DNA from: Sitta carolinensis | Taxonomy: Eukaryota; Chordata; Aves; Passeriformes; Sittidae | Length of the DNA: 64,000 nucleotides | Direction: 5' to 3' | NCBI GenBank assembly: GCA_032173965.1 | Contig: CM063283.1 | Location: 115,123,187-115,187,186 of the forward strand | Part shown: in pieces, positions 42,940 to 55,365 of the stretch | How the letters are laid out: each line of letters starts with the position of its first letter | How positions within the stretch are numbered: the first letter of the stretch is position 1 | Position numbers and translations under genes: made by a program | The notes under the pieces: model-generated | Seen by the model: the letters and a program-made list of their open reading frames with translations, nothing else | Database searches by the model: none | Told to the model about the DNA's origin: nothing

Positions 42940-44035
42940 CAATGGGATAGTGGGATATGGATCAGTGGGATGGGATGGGTGTTCAATGGGATGGGATGGG
43001 ATCAATGGATGGGATCATGGGATGGGATCAATGGGCATTGGGTGCATGGGATGGGATGGGATGGGATGGGATGGATCGATGGGATCATGGGATGGGTGGG
43101 ATCAATGGGATGGGATCAATGGGATGGGATCAAGGATTGGGTGCGATGGGATGTGGGATGGGATGGGATGGGATGGGATGGGATCAATGGGATGGGATGG
43201 GATGGGATCAATGGGATGGGTGGGATCAGTGGGATGGGATCAATGGGATAGTGGGATAATGGGATCAATGGGATGGGATGGGATGGGATGGGACAATGGG
43301 ATGGGATGGGATCAATGGGATGGGATGGGATGGGATCAATGGGATGGGATGGGATGGGATCAATGGGATGGGATCAATGAGATGGGATCAATGGGATGGG
43401 ATCAATGAGATGGGATCAATGAGATGGGATCAATGAGATGGGATGGGATCAATGGGATGAGGTGGGATGGGATTGATGGGATGGGGTGGGATGGGATCAA
43501 TGGGATGGGATCAGTGAGATGGGATGGGATAGGATGGGATGGGATGGGATCAGTGGGATGGGATCAATGGGATGAGGTGGGATGGGATTGATGGGATGGG
43601 TGGGATGGGATCAGTGGGATGGGATCAGTGAGATGGGATGGGATAGGATGGGATGGGATGGGATCAGTGGGATGGGATCAATGGGATGAGGTGGGATGGG
43701 ATTGATGGGATGGGGTGGGATGGGATCAGTGGGATGGGATCAGTGAGATGGGATGGGATAGGATGGGATGGGATGGGATCAGTGGGATGGGATCAATGGG
43801 ATAATGGGATGGGATGGGATTGATGGGATGGGATCAATGAGATGGGATCAATGGGATGGGATCAATGGGATGGGATCAATGGGATCAATGGGATGGGATA
43901 GGATAGGATAGGATCGATGGGATAATGGGATGGGATGGGATAATGGAGGGATAATGGGATGGAATGGATGAATGTGGGATGGGATGGCATGGGATGGGAT
44001 AATGGGATGGGATAATGGGATAGGATGGGATAACA
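42940..44035. repeat. GGGAT/GGGATCAAT compound minisatellite, about 1.1 kb
   Basis: Units of GGGAT, GGGATCAAT and GAGATGGGATCAAT in higher-order blocks; an approximately 120-bp super-unit recurs near 43440, 43560 and 43680. Confidence 0.97.
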
Positions 44036-44464
44036 GGATGGCCCCTCCTTGCCTGACACTCTTTGCCAGCTGCTGTTGCCGGGCAGCAGCTGCAGAGGGG
44101 AACTGAGGTGGGGATTGAGGCATCTGAACAAAGGGATGGAAACATCCCAGCATTTGCTTGCTGCCCTCTTTCCCAGAGCTTTATTCCATTTTTCCTCGGG
44201 GTGAGGGTGCAGACTCTGCTTTCCTTGCCAGGGCTGCTGCTGCATCCAGGGAAGGAGCAGGCTGTGGGATCCATTTCCCAGACTGGCCCAATCTCTGGTA
44301 AGCTCAGCTTTTCCGCTGGCCCAGCCCCTGCCTGCTCAGTTTCTCCCCTCCAGGGCAGCCCAGTTCAATTTTCCTTTGCCCCTGGGAAGCCTGGAGCAGG
44401 ATCTGCATAAATCCATTTGATAAAATAAATGGAATAAATCAGTGTCAGGAAAACGAATCCAAAC
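44036..44464. other. No gene seen
   Basis: Single-copy-looking sequence. Confidence 0.4.
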
Positions 44465-44606
44465 TCCAGAGGTTTGTGTCCAAAAAGGAGACAGAGTCCT
44501 TTGGCTTTATTTGAATAAAGGGAGAGGCCTTGGGGCATTCCCTGGGGGATCGCTGAGTTTTGGAGGATGCAGCCTCCTTTTTATCCCAAATAATAGTAAT
44601 AGTAAT

Positions 44607-44689
<83 letters not shown>

Positions 44690-45108
44690 TTCATCCTTTT
44701 TATCCCAATTAATATTAATAATATCTTCCTCCTTTTTATTCCAATTAATAGTAATAATATTTTCCTCCTTTATATCCCAGTTTCCCAGCCCCATTCCCCT
44801 CTCTCTGTCCCCACTGCAGAGGCACACACTGCCCAGAACCCTGAGATTCCCCTCTCATGTACAACCCTCCCTTTAATTTTTAATCCTTATGGAATTCATG
44901 GTTTCTCCCCATCGTTCCTTTCACCTTTCACTATCCAATCTCATTTCTCAGCAAACCTACAGTTTGTCTGGAGAGGCAAATCTCTTTTTCCATTCATCCA
45001 TCAGTGGAATCCTTCCCGTTGTTTCTTTTCTCTCTCGGTGCTGGATTTCTCTCCCGGCAGAGCCACGGCTGGGTTGGGAACACAAATCCCTCCTGGCTCT
45101 CAGGAGCA
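44465..45108 (-). mobile_element. LTR-like element (family B), inverted copy
   Basis: Reverse complement of 18790-19660 outside the minisatellite: GGTTTGTGTCC, TTTGGCTTTATT, GGATGCAGCCTCCTTTTTAT, then the AAT run and CATGTACAACCCTCCC. Only two to three copies of the promoter-like unit are present here. Confidence 0.8.
44598..44690. repeat. (AAT)n microsatellite inside the LTR
   Basis: About 29 AAT units. Confidence 0.97.
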
Positions 45109-45535
45109 ATGCAGAAGGCTCAGAAATGGGGTTGGGGCAACAAAGGCTCCCTCTGGGGTGGCCACAGAGCTTTGGATCCAGGAGAGAGCCAGACTGGGAG
45201 GAGGGAGGAGGAGGAAGAGCAGGAGGGTGTGAGGTCAGTGACAGCAGAGTCAGGCTCTGCTTCCTCCTCGAAGGGGAAATCTGGGACAAAACCTGATCCT
45301 GTCACTTCCTGGCCGAACCTCCTCCTTCCCTGAACCCCTGGGAGGGGCTGTGGGACAGGAGCCTCAGGGTGGGAGTGATGCTTTGGCACATCCCATTGCC
45401 AGGCACATTCCTGCCTTGGGCCACTGGCCTGGCAACCTGGAGAAATCCCTGGGAGCCCTGGATTGGCCTGAGCCCCTGTGCCTTTGGCAGTGCCAGTGCA
45501 GGGGGAAGGGTTCCCAGTGCCCAGGGCAGGGCTGG
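45109..45535. other. No gene seen
   Basis: Single-copy-looking sequence, with a GAGGAGGAGGAAGAGCAGGA purine patch. Confidence 0.4.
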
Positions 45536-46300
45536 GGGGAGCTTGGGCAGGAATTTTCCTGGAGGGGCTGGAATTGCCAGAGCAGCTGTGGCTGCCCCTG
45601 GATCCCTGGCAGTGCCCCAGGCCAGGCTGGACACTGGGGCTGGAGCAGCCTGGGGCAGGGGCAGGGGGCCCTGCCAGGGATGGGATGCAATGGGATGGTC
45701 CCTAAAGTCCTTTCCCACCCAAACCATTCCAGGATTCTGGAGCCCCTCTGCTCTGGAGCCAGGCTGGCAGAGCTGGGAATGTTCCCCTGGAGAAGGGAAA
45801 AATCCAGGGAATCCTCAGAGTCCCTTCAGGGGCTCCAGGAGAGCTGGAGAGGGACGGGCTGGAGGGACAGGAGCCAGGGAATGGCTCTGACTGGCAAAGG
45901 GGAGCTTGGGGTGGGATGTTGGGCAGGAATTGCTGGGTGGGAGGGTGGGCAGGGGCTGGGCTGGAATTGCCAGAGCAGCTGGGCTGCCCCTGGATCCCTG
46001 GAATGCCCCAGGTTGGACACTGGGCTGCCTGGATCCCTGGAATGCCCCAGGTTGGACACTGGAGCTGCCCTGGATCCCTGGAATGCCCCAGGTTGGACAC
46101 TGGGGCTGCCTGGATCCCTGGAATGCCCCAGGTTGGACACTGGGGCTGCCCTGGATCCCTGGAATGCCCCAGGTTGGACACTGGGGCTGCCCTGGATCCC
46201 TGGAATGCCCCAGGTTGGACACTGGGGCTCCTGGGATGATGGAAAGGTCTCTTCCAGGGCACTGGAGGATCTTTAAGGTCCTTTCCAAACCCTTTTAGGA
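45536..46300 (+). mobile_element. CR1 dimer, copy 2, with internal minisatellite
   Basis: Same CR1-CR1 junction as 2390-3030 (at about 45740); the second CR1 is interrupted by the 40-bp array and ends TAAGGTCCTTTCCAAACCC. Confidence 0.85.
45985..46235 (+). repeat. 38-40 bp minisatellite within CR1, six copies
   Basis: The unit CTGGATCCCTGGAATGCCCC plus AGGTTGGACACTGGGGCTGC is an ordinary stretch of the CR1 core, here repeated six times. Confidence 0.95.
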
Positions 46301-46830
46301 TGAAGTCCCGGATCACTCCCAGTCCCACCAGCATCACTCCCAGCCCAGGTCGTGTCCCTGTTGTTCCAGACTCAAACCTGCAACCTCTCATTAACTCTGG
46401 GAGAACCCGAGAGCGCCTCTGCCAGGGGGATCATTATTGAATGTATTTTAAATTAAAGATCATTTAATGTATTTTAAATTAAAAATACTCCAAGAGCCCC
46501 AGCTGCTGCAGGAATCCTCTTTGCCCTCGTGGATCTGTCAGTAGCCCCAGATCCCATCTTGCCCAGGTCAATGACGATTTGTGGAGTGATGGCAAACACG
46601 GGGAGTTCTCCTGCAAGGTGACAAAGGACATTTCCCAGCACAGGGCCCTGCAGCCACAGCCCTGGAGCCCTTCGGGGTTTGGATCAGCCTCCTTTTTGTT
46701 CTGAGGAAAGAAATACTGAAATAAGGACGGGGAGTGTGGGGAGAATTTTTATTTTTATTTTATTTATTTTAATTTATTTTAATTTATTTTTATTTATTTT
46801 TATTTATTTATTCGGGTTTGGTTTTTTTTT
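46301..46830. other. No gene seen; TTTATTTTA run
   Basis: (TTTTATTTAATT)n-like repeat at 46745-46812; remainder single-copy-looking. Confidence 0.5.
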
Positions 46831-47560
46831 TTTAGGGTTAGGATTAGAAGCGTGATAGAATTCTTGTTTGGACTTGGGTGTTTGCTGTTTTTTTATTTAT
46901 GTTACGTTTTTTATGGACTGTGAGTGTTTTCACATGTTAACAAGGCAAAAATGGAGATCAGAGTAAAGTTTTTAAGTTTTTTTTTAAGCTTAAATTGCTC
47001 AATTATGAGATGTGTATTCATTTTTTAACTTTTAATAATTATATACTTATGGCTTTTAATATGTAATTTTTCTATTATATAACTTATTGTATAATGTATT
47101 AATAAAATTAATTAATTATAATTAATATAAAATAATTTTCTATAATATATATTATACTATATATTATCTATTTTATTATATATTATCTATTATTATATTA
47201 TTATCTATTATATATTATATATTATATATTATATATTATATATTATATATTATATATTATATATTATATATTATATATTATATATTATATATTATATATG
47301 TATGTACTAATTATTACTATATTACATATTAATATAATATAGTAATAATTAATATGTAAATGAAATATATATAATTTATTATATATATTTAATAATTATA
47401 TACTGCGGATTTTTTCACTGATTATATAAAATTAATCAAATTTGTGAAGAAGAAGGAGAATAAGAATACTGCTTTAGGCTCCATTTTGTTATATTTATAT
47501 TATTATAATCGACTACTTTAAATTTTAAATGTTACTCTGTGATATACTTTCACCTGATTA
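46831..47560 (-). mobile_element. LTR-like element (family C) expanded by TATAT repeat
   Basis: AACAAGGCAAAAATGG, GATTATATAAAATTA and TTGTGAAGAAGAAG match 20980-21180; a TATTATATAT array fills 47040-47400. Confidence 0.65.
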
Positions 47561-47574
47561 TTTATAATTTAATA

Positions 47575-47895
47575 TCAGAAATAATTTTGGATTGAGGTTT
47601 TCCAAGCCATCTTTGGGCTGGCACCTCCAATTCAGCCCAAAATTAACAGAAAGAATTTTGAGATGAGGTTTTCCAACCCATCTTTGGGCTGGCACCTCCA
47701 GTTCAGCCCAAACTCCATAGAAATCATTTTGGATTGAGGTTTTCCAAGTCACCTTTGGGCTGGCACCTCCAGTTCAGCCCAATATTATCAGAAATAATTT
47801 TGGATTGAGGTTTTCCAAGCCACCTTTGGGCTGGCACCTCCAATTCAGCCCCAACTCCATAGAAATCATTTTGGATTGAGGTTTTCCAAGCCACC
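47575..47895. repeat. Approx. 70-100 bp minisatellite, four to five copies
   Basis: TTTTGGATTGAGGTTTTCCA and TTTGGGCTGGCACCTCCA alternate with CAGCCCAAA and ATAGAAATCAT. Confidence 0.85.
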
Positions 47896-48510
47896 CCAGA
47901 AAGGCTTCCAGGACAACCCCAGCAGAGAGGGGGTTGTTAATTCCCCTGCTGCTGCTCCCAACCCCAAAGCCCTAAAATCAAGGGTTTGGGGCCCCTGGTT
48001 CCCCCATTTCCACAATCTCAGCCAGGATCCAGAGCTTCCCTGGGCAGCAGCAAATCCCAGAGCTCAGGGATGCAGCAAAGGCACCAGAGCTTTACATTTT
48101 ACAGCAACTCTGGGATTTACAGCAGCTGCACTCTGCAGCCTGCCCCCTTGAAATGCAATTTAAACTGGGGGGGAAATAAAAATCTCCAATTAAAACCGTG
48201 CTGACGGCTGCAGCTTTGGGAAGGGCTGGATGGGGAGGCTGCCCCCCCCAGCACGGGGTTAAACGGGATTCCCTTCCCGCAGAGGAATTCTGAGCCCTCA
48301 GCTGGGGCACAGGAGGAGGGGTTGCTGTGCTGAGGGTGATTCAGGTGGGTTCATCACCCATCACCACTCATGGCTTTAGTGACCACACAGGAAATTTGGA
48401 TTAGTGCTGACCGAAGCTGGGGTTTGTTGCTCCATGGGGTGCTGGGAAGGGTCCTGCCCGGAGCTGCAAACTCCTCTCCACTCCTGGCTGAGCCTCTGGC
48501 CCAAAGCAGC
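47896..48510. other. No gene seen
   Basis: Single-copy-looking, some GC-rich parts. Confidence 0.4.
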
Positions 48511-48512
48511 TC

Positions 48513-48632
48513 TGCACAGGCTGGATATTGGGGCTGGAGCAGCCTGGCACAGTGGGAGGGGTCCCTGCAGGGCAGGGGGGGGCTCTGGGTGGGATTTAGG
48601 GTCCCTGCAACCCTCTGGGATTCTGTGATGCC
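48513..48632 (+). mobile_element. CR1 LINE 3' fragment
   Basis: GGGGCTGGAGCAGCCTGGCA to CCCTCTGGGATTCTGTGATG. Confidence 0.8.
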
Positions 48633-48714
48633 CTGAGAGAAAGTTGGGGTGATCAGCTCATGGGATGCAGGCAGAGGGAGGGAGACTCTGGATCCCAAGG
48701 TCAAACAAGGAGCT

Positions 48715-48850
48715 CACAGAATTCCGGAGTGGTTTGGGTTGGAAGGGACCTTAAATGTCATTTTGTGCCCCCCCTGCCCTGGCAGGGACCCCTGCCACTG
48801 TGCCAGGCTGTCCAGCCTGGCCTTGAATCACCAAATCACTGCAGCTTGGG
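48715..48850 (-). mobile_element. CR1 LINE 3' fragment
   Basis: CACAGAATTCCGGAGTGGTT, TTGGAAGGGACCTTAAATGT. Confidence 0.85.
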
Positions 48851-48992
48851 GCATCCTCCCACCATTTAAAGTGTTGAAAACCTGTTTGATCTCCTCTGGC
48901 AGGGTGACCCTTCAGCAAAAAAGTATCACTGAACCTTTGGATTTTCCTCCACAGAATCCAGAGGGCATTTTTTACCTCAATTTTTTATCAGC

Positions 48993-49152
48993 AGGTCCCA
49001 GAATCCCCAAATCCCTGGGGCTGGCACAGCCCTGCCAGCCCATGGAGTGCCAGCTGTGCCCACCTTGTCCCCCTGAGTGCCACCTCCAGGGCTGGGCACT
49101 GCCACCCTCCCTGGGCAGTTCCCAGCCCTGCCCACCCTTCCCAGGGGGAAAA
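48993..49152 (-). mobile_element. CR1-type fragment (subfamily X), copy 1
   Basis: GGGGCTGGCACAGCCCTGCC and CACCTTGTCCCCCTGAGTGC; near-identical to 52265 and 58660. Confidence 0.7.
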
Positions 49153-49945
49153 TCTCCCATTCCCCTGAGAAGCAGAGATTTTTTCGATGCTCACAAACCA
49201 ATTTTCAGTGACACTGTCAGAAGAACGAAAAGATCAGAGCTGCCCCAAAGGTGCAGGGAGAAGGACCTGTCCAAACATCCTCTCCAAACACCCAGGAATT
49301 TGCAGCAAACCTCTGGGGAATATCAGGAGAGGAGGGTCCTCCATGCACAAGGAGCTCAAAACTACCCCCAGTTCAGGAAAATTGCCAAACCACTTCTGTC
49401 CTGAGAAGCCAAAACTGCAAAAAGTTCATTGTGTTCACTGGGCTGGAGCCTTCTGCCCACGCCACCACAGCCCCAGCCTTGCCTCCCTTATCAAGGAAGT
49501 TTTTCAGCAGCCCTGAGTAATTTCTTTATCTCATTTCCTCTCTTTCACAAGTGCCTGTGTTATGGTGTGAGGCTCAGATAAGCTTCTCTCTCTGCCGGGC
49601 TGCTTCCCCCTCCCCTGAGCACACAGCAGATGGGAGCAGCACGAGCTGATTCCCACCCTTCCCAAACCTCTGGAGCCTCTGGTGCTGCTGATTCCCAGTG
49701 GGGTGAGAGGCTCTGGGGGTGTCCCTGGATGTGCAGCCTCAGCCCTGCAGCCTTCCCTGGAGAACTGGGGTGGATTTGCTCAGTCCTGAGCTGCTCAGCC
49801 TTCCCTACCCCCATTTTCCATGGATTTTACCATGTTGGGAGGAGCAAATTCATTCCAAGCGTGGTGTGAGTGGAGTCAAACCTCATCCTGGGTCTTCAGG
49901 CAGAGCCAGGACTTTTGGAATTGCTCCCAGCAGCAGAGGAGGCAG
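49153..49945. other. No gene seen
   Basis: Single-copy-looking sequence. Confidence 0.4.
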
Positions 49946-49946
49946 G

Positions 49947-50110
49947 TCATGGAATCAGGGATGGATCCTTAAGGATCATCCAATTCCACAGGCAGCGATT
50001 TCCACTCTCTCAGGTTGTTCCAGCCTGGCCTTGGACACTCCCAGGGATGGGACAGCCACAGCTCCTCCTGGGAGGTGTCCACCCTGGATGGGCTGTAAGA
50101 TCCCTCCCAT
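49947..50110 (-). mobile_element. CR1 LINE fragment
   Basis: ATCCTTAAGGATCATCCAAT and TTGTTCCAGCCTGGCCTTGG. Confidence 0.7.
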
Positions 50111-50554
50111 CCCAACCCACCCTGGGGTTCCAGGGCCTTTCCCTGGAATCAGGGCAGTGTTTGTGTTTCCTCTCTGCTCACCCATGTGGGCTGAGCTCGT
50201 GTGAATTCCATCAGCTTTGAAATCCTTACCTGGGAGCAGCACCTGGCTGAGGAGGAGAAGCCCAAGTCCCTTCTTCCACCAAATCCTCCTCTTCCTCCTC
50301 CAGGTCAGCACCTGGAACTCACTTTTTCCACAGAAAAAGCTCTCCAAGGCTGAGCCCAGCACTGCCCTCCTCACTCCTGCCTGACTAAACTCTCCCAGAG
50401 CTGAGGAGGAAATGCTGATGGCAGCAGCTCGATTTTGGGGTGATCATCTGTGTCTGAGGGAGGGCAGGGACACAGACAGAGCTCCCCAAAGAGCCCGAGG
50501 CTGCAGCTGCCCCTGGGGACATCCTGGCACTGCTCAAAGGGAATTTTTTAAGCT

Positions 50555-50720
50555 TAAAACTCACCTCAGCCCACCCAGAGCACCCCTCCCACTGTGCCAG
50601 GCTGCTCCAGCCCCAGTGTCCAGCCTGGCCTGAATGGGGCAACCAACCACAACCTGTCTGAGCTTCAGAGCTCCTTCCCTCTCCTGAGCTTTCTGCTGCA
50701 CTTGGCATGACTGATAAACG
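50555..50720 (-). mobile_element. CR1 LINE fragment
   Basis: CAGGCTGCTCCAGCCCCAGT core without 3' end. Confidence 0.7.
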
Positions 50721-50814
50721 TGCTTTCCTTTCTTTCTTTCATGTCTGAAGAGAAAAGCAACGGCCATTATAGGGAGGGGCTGGGGTTTAGGGCTCTGCTG
50801 GAAGTGTTGTGGCT

Positions 50815-51535
50815 CATCAGAGCTCCTGGGGGAACTCACAGAAGCTTTTCAGGACCTGAAGGGGCTTCAGGAAGGCTGGAGAGGGACTTTTCACAAGGAG
50901 ATGGAGTGACAGGACAAGAAGGAATTTGATTTTAGGGACGAATTATTGCCTGGAGGGTGGGCAGGGCTGGAATTGCCAGAGCAGCTGGGGCTGCCCCTGG
51001 ATCCCTGGCAGTGCCCCAGGCCAGGCTGGACACTGGGGCTGGAGCAGCCTGGGGCAGGGGCACGGGGCCCTGCCAGGGATGGGATGCAATGGGATGGTCC
51101 CTAAAGTCCTTTCCCACCCAAACCATTCCAGGATTCTGGAGCCCCTCTGCTCTGGAGCCAGGCTGGCAGAGCTGGGAATGTTCCCCTGGAGAAGGGAAAA
51201 ATCCAGGGAATCCTCAGAGTCCCTTCAGGGGCTCCAGGAGAGCTGGAGAGGGACGGGCTGGAGGGACAGGAGCCAGGGAATGGCTCTGACTGGCAAAGGG
51301 GAGCTTGGGGTGGGATGTTGGGCAGGAATTGCTGGGTGGGAGGGTGGGCAGGGGCTGGGCTGGAATTGCCAGAGCAGCTGGGGCTGCCCCTGGATCCCTG
51401 GAATGCCCCAGGCCAGGCTGGACACTGGGGCTGGAGCAGCCTGGGGCACTGGGAGGGGTCTCTGGGTGGGCTCTGGGTGGGCTCTGAGCTCCCTCCAACC
51501 CAACCCAACCCATTCTGGGATTCCAGACCCACATG
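50815..51535 (+). mobile_element. CR1 dimer, copy 3
   Basis: The same junction at about 51135 and nearly the same sequence as copies 1 and 2; the second CR1 is complete to its 3' end (CCAACCCAACCCAACCCATT). Confidence 0.88.
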
Positions 51536-52262
51536 GATGCTGTGCATGTGCAGTTCCAGGCTCTGATCCCAAAGTCCTTCCCACCACATTCCCTGAATGT
51601 CACCCAGGCTCTTCCTGCTCTGCTCCTGCCCTTCCCCCTGCACTCCTCAGGTGCACATTTATCCACACAGGAACGTTTTCCTCTCACCCCCCCATATTTT
51701 CTGTACTTCAGGCATTTCTTTTCCTCCTGGGCAAACAAGTCTTCCCAGTTTTTTCCTTTTCAATTCCCTCCCACTCAAAACAATAGGGCAGGCAGGGAGT
51801 GAAACTGTCCCTCCTTAGCTCAGGCTGCCACACATTCCTCCTGCTTTCAGGAAGGGACTGGGGCTCAACTTAGGATTCTCATTCCTCCCTGGCCAGCAGG
51901 AAAGGCTGAATCCTGGCCTGGATCTCAGTCAGGACTCACAAAACCACTGGGGTTGCCCATCCTGAGTTTGTTGCCTCAGTCACAATCCAGGGATAGCAGC
52001 AGCACAAGCAAGGGATGAGCTGACCTCAATCCTAATGCCTGGGAAGGAGTTGGACTTCGATGTTTTAATGAACTACTCTGGTTTTCAAAATTCCCAAACC
52101 TCTGCAGCCTCAGGACTGACAAAGGAAACACCCTCAGAAAATGGGGTGGAGGTAAAGGAAAAGCTGAGGGTCCCCACAGAGACACTCTGGAAGATCCAAG
52201 CTTACCATGGGAGAGTGGTTCTTTCCTGGAGATCCCAAACTGCTACAGAACCCGTTGGATTT
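51536..52262. other. No gene seen
   Basis: Single-copy-looking sequence. Confidence 0.4.
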
Positions 52263-52263
52263 T

Positions 52264-52440
52264 GCAGAATCCCCAAATCCCTGGGGCTGGCACAGCCCTG
52301 CCAGCCCTCGGGGTGCCAGCTGTGCCCACCTTGTCCCCCTGAGTGCCACCTCCAGTGTCCCCTGCAGGGCTGGGCACTGCCACCCTCCCTGGGCAGCCCC
52401 TGCCCAGCCCTGCCCACCCTTGCCAGCCAAGGGAAATTGC
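52264..52440 (-). mobile_element. CR1-type fragment (subfamily X), copy 2
   Basis: As 48993-49152, with an extra CAGTGTCCCCTG shared with 58660. Confidence 0.7.
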
Positions 52441-52549
52441 TGCTGTGATCCCCCTGGGAGTAGTTTGGGATCAGAAATTGGGAAGGAATCTTGCCAGTGA
52501 AGGTGGAGAGGCCCTGGCACAGGGCAGCTGTGGCTGCTCCATCCCTGGA

Positions 52550-52688
52550 ATGTTCAGTTCCAGGTTGGACACTGGGGTTGGAGCAGCCTGGGACAGTGGG
52601 AGATGTCCCTGCCATGGTTTGGGGTGGAGTGGGATGATCCTTAGGGTCCCTTCCAACCCAAACCATTCCATAACTCTGTGATTACTCC
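52550..52688 (+). mobile_element. CR1 LINE 3' fragment
   Basis: GGTTGGACACTGGGGTTGGA to AACCCAAACCATTCCATAAC. Confidence 0.85.
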
Positions 52689-53500
52689 ACCATGCCACTC
52701 CTAATGCCATGACTAAAGGATTTACTAATTTTAAGCCTCCTTTGTTTGTTCCACACAAGGAAATGGAAAAAGTGAATTCCTGTTGATCAACCCCTGGGCC
52801 AGATAGAGCACATTAGTCCTTTTGTTTGGAAAGTTTCATTTCCAAACACCATCCATTAATCAAAGCCCATTAATGCAACACTTTTACCATCCAAATTTTT
52901 TTCCAGCAGATCTCACCAAAGGGATGTTTTGTTTTTTTTTTTATCCTGGTGTTATGAGCAGCCCCACTCCCATCAAAAAGCTCAGCATGGCATCACCTTT
53001 TAAAACAAAAAAAAAATAAAAGGGAGATTCTTGTCCCTTTAGGAGTTTTGGCCACCTGTGACCATCACAGGAGTGCTCAGGGAGCAGCACTGGGAATGAG
53101 GAAGGGCTGGGAACACTTCAATCCTTTGCCTTGGTGCTGGTGTTTGTTTGGAATTCTCCAGCACTCAGCTCTGCCCGAGCAAAGCTGAGCTTTAACATCT
53201 CCAGTGCTTCCCATCCTTCACTAAATGTAATAAAGCTCCTTGATGGCAAATTAATTAAACACGTTGACAGCTGTGATTTAATTGTGGGGGATGAGGGAAC
53301 CTCTTGAAAGGAGTCAGGGAGAGGTGTCCCTCAAAGGGAAGCTTTCTAGGGCAAAGCAGTGGCTGGAAAACAGAATCTTTGTTTGCTCTGCTGCACTTAA
53401 AGTTCCAAATTCATCCCTTATTTTGCAACACGACAGAAAAACGTTCCACAGGATTTTTTTTATTTCTTTTTAATCTCACCCAAAAATTCATTACAATTGC
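52689..53500. other. No gene seen
   Basis: AT-richer single-copy-looking sequence. Confidence 0.4.
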
Positions 53501-53504
53501 ATCA

Positions 53505-53612
53505 AATGGGTTGGTGTGAGAGGGATCTTAAGTCCCATCCCATTCCTGCTCTGGCCAGGGACATCTTCCACTCTCCCAGGTTGTTCCAATCCCAATCCAG
53601 CCCTGCAGAGCT
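53505..53612 (-). mobile_element. CR1 LINE 3' fragment
   Basis: AAATGGGTTGGTGTGAGAGG and CTCTCCCAGGTTGTTCCAAT. Confidence 0.6.
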
Positions 53613-53864
53613 GGCCATGATCTGGATGCTGCTCATCCCACTGGTCAATAAACCAGGAAACTGCTTTAAAATAGTCAATAAAACCACAAAACTGCTTAAG
53701 ATCCCAAGAGACGAACCTGAAATCATCAAGGTATGGACACTTCTGTGTAATTAAAGCTGCAACATCCAAATTCTCCAGCGGGTTTGGATCACAGAATGGG
53801 CTGGGTTGGGTTTGGCTTTTTTAAAGCTGAGCTCAACAAATTACCTGCAAATGTGGCTTTTACA

Positions 53865-54195
53865 GGGTCAGGGAATCATCAGGGTTGGAAGAGACCTTCA
53901 AAGTCACCCAGCAGCACCAGCAGCACCCCAAGGGCCACACCTTGAGGGACCCCCAACCTCCCTGGGCAGCTCAGCACAAGGCCAGGGGAAAATACCCTGT
54001 AATATGCAAACTGCACCTCTGGGACCTCCCAGCCCACTCTGGAGAGCACAGGTCAGGTCTGTGGTGGCTGGGCCAGGTCTCCAGCAGCCTCCCCTGGCCA
54101 GGGGTGTCAAACCAAGGCTGGTTTGCCTTTCAAGGGGTGCCAGGATCTCCCTCCATGCCCCAAAAAACACTGGCCAACGAAGCAAATGCACTCAG
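53865..54195 (-). mobile_element. CR1 LINE (older subfamily)
   Basis: ATCATCAGGGTTGGAAGAGA, CAGCACCCCAAGGGCCACAC, CCTCCCTGGGCAGCTCAGCA. Confidence 0.7.
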
Positions 54196-54462
54196 GGCAA
54201 AGTCAGGGCAAATAACTGGGGAGTTTTCTCCAGGTCAAAAGGAAGAAGATTGCTTCCTCCCCAGCTCCACCCACAGCAAAGGCAGCACAAAAGCCTTCTG
54301 TTCTGTCTCCCAAGGAAAAATCCCCTGGCACTTCACTTTGATGGATAATAGGCAATAAAGTGAGGCTGAACCAGGGAAATGGGATGGGCTGGAACACAGG
54401 GACTCCAAGCATGGATCCCATCCCTGTTCCTGGGGCTGTCTGTGCTCAGGGACTCTGGGATC

Positions 54463-54890
54463 CAGCCCAGGAGGAGCTGGAGCTGCTGGGCAGAGCCCAG
54501 AGCAGGGAGCAGGAGGAGCAGAGGCTGGAGCAGCTGTGCTGGGAGGAAAGGCTGGCACAGCTGGGATTGTTCAGCTGCACAGGAGAAGCTTTGGGCTGAG
54601 CTCAGGGTGGCCTTGCAGGAACCCTGGAGAGAGACAATTGCCAAGGGCTGCAGGCACAGCACCAGGGAATGGCTGCAGAGTGGGATTGGCTGGGATTGGG
54701 GCAGGAATTGTTCCCTGGAGGGGCTGGAATTGCCAGAGCAGCTGTGGCTGCCCCTGGATCCCTGGCAGTGCCCCAGGCCAGGCTGGATTTTCTCTTGGAG
54801 CAGCCTGGGGCAGGGGTCCCTGCCAGGGATGGGATGGCACTGGATGATTTTTAAGGTCCCTCCCAACCCAACCCATTCCAGGATTCCCTG
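54463..54890 (+). mobile_element. CR1 LINE, other arm of the inverted pair
   Basis: Nearly exact reverse complement of 30840-31265 through the 5'-ward part; contains GATTTTCTCTTGGAGCAG in place of the usual ACACTGGGG segment, shared with 59905. Confidence 0.9.
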
Positions 54891-55365
54891 CTTGTCCCTG
54901 ATGCTGAGATCCCCTGCAGTGGGATCTCTCCCCTGGCTCCTGTCCCAGCCCCTCTGTGTGGAGCTGCTTTGCTGCTGCAGGATTTGCTGCTCCCTCTGGC
55001 AGCCCCTCATCCCACCAGGCACCGTGGAGAAGTTTGGAGCCAAGGGAGCAGCACTGGCAGCTGGCAGAGCCCTGGTGGGTGCCAGGCTGGGATGCTCAGG
55101 AGCATTGCCAGGGGCAGGATGCAGGATTTTGCAGAGGCAGCTGGAGCAGCACTGGGTGTTGTTTGTGCTGACTGATGCTCACGTTGGGTCACAGCACCAC
55201 AGCAGCACCAAATCCCTTCCCACCCTCTGGGCAGGAGGCAGCAGCTCCCTGAGGCATCCTTGGGATGTAACATGAGTTATCCTGTGGGATGGAGCAAATC
55301 CAGCCCTTCTGTGCCTCTCCTTGATCCCTCCTGGAGCTGGGCTGGAGCAGGGAGCAGCAGAGCCC
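54891..55365. other. No gene seen
   Basis: GC-rich single-copy-looking sequence. Confidence 0.4.

Noticed and set aside
43848..44274. IPSHPI-rich minus-strand frames
   Set aside because: Product of the GGGAT array.
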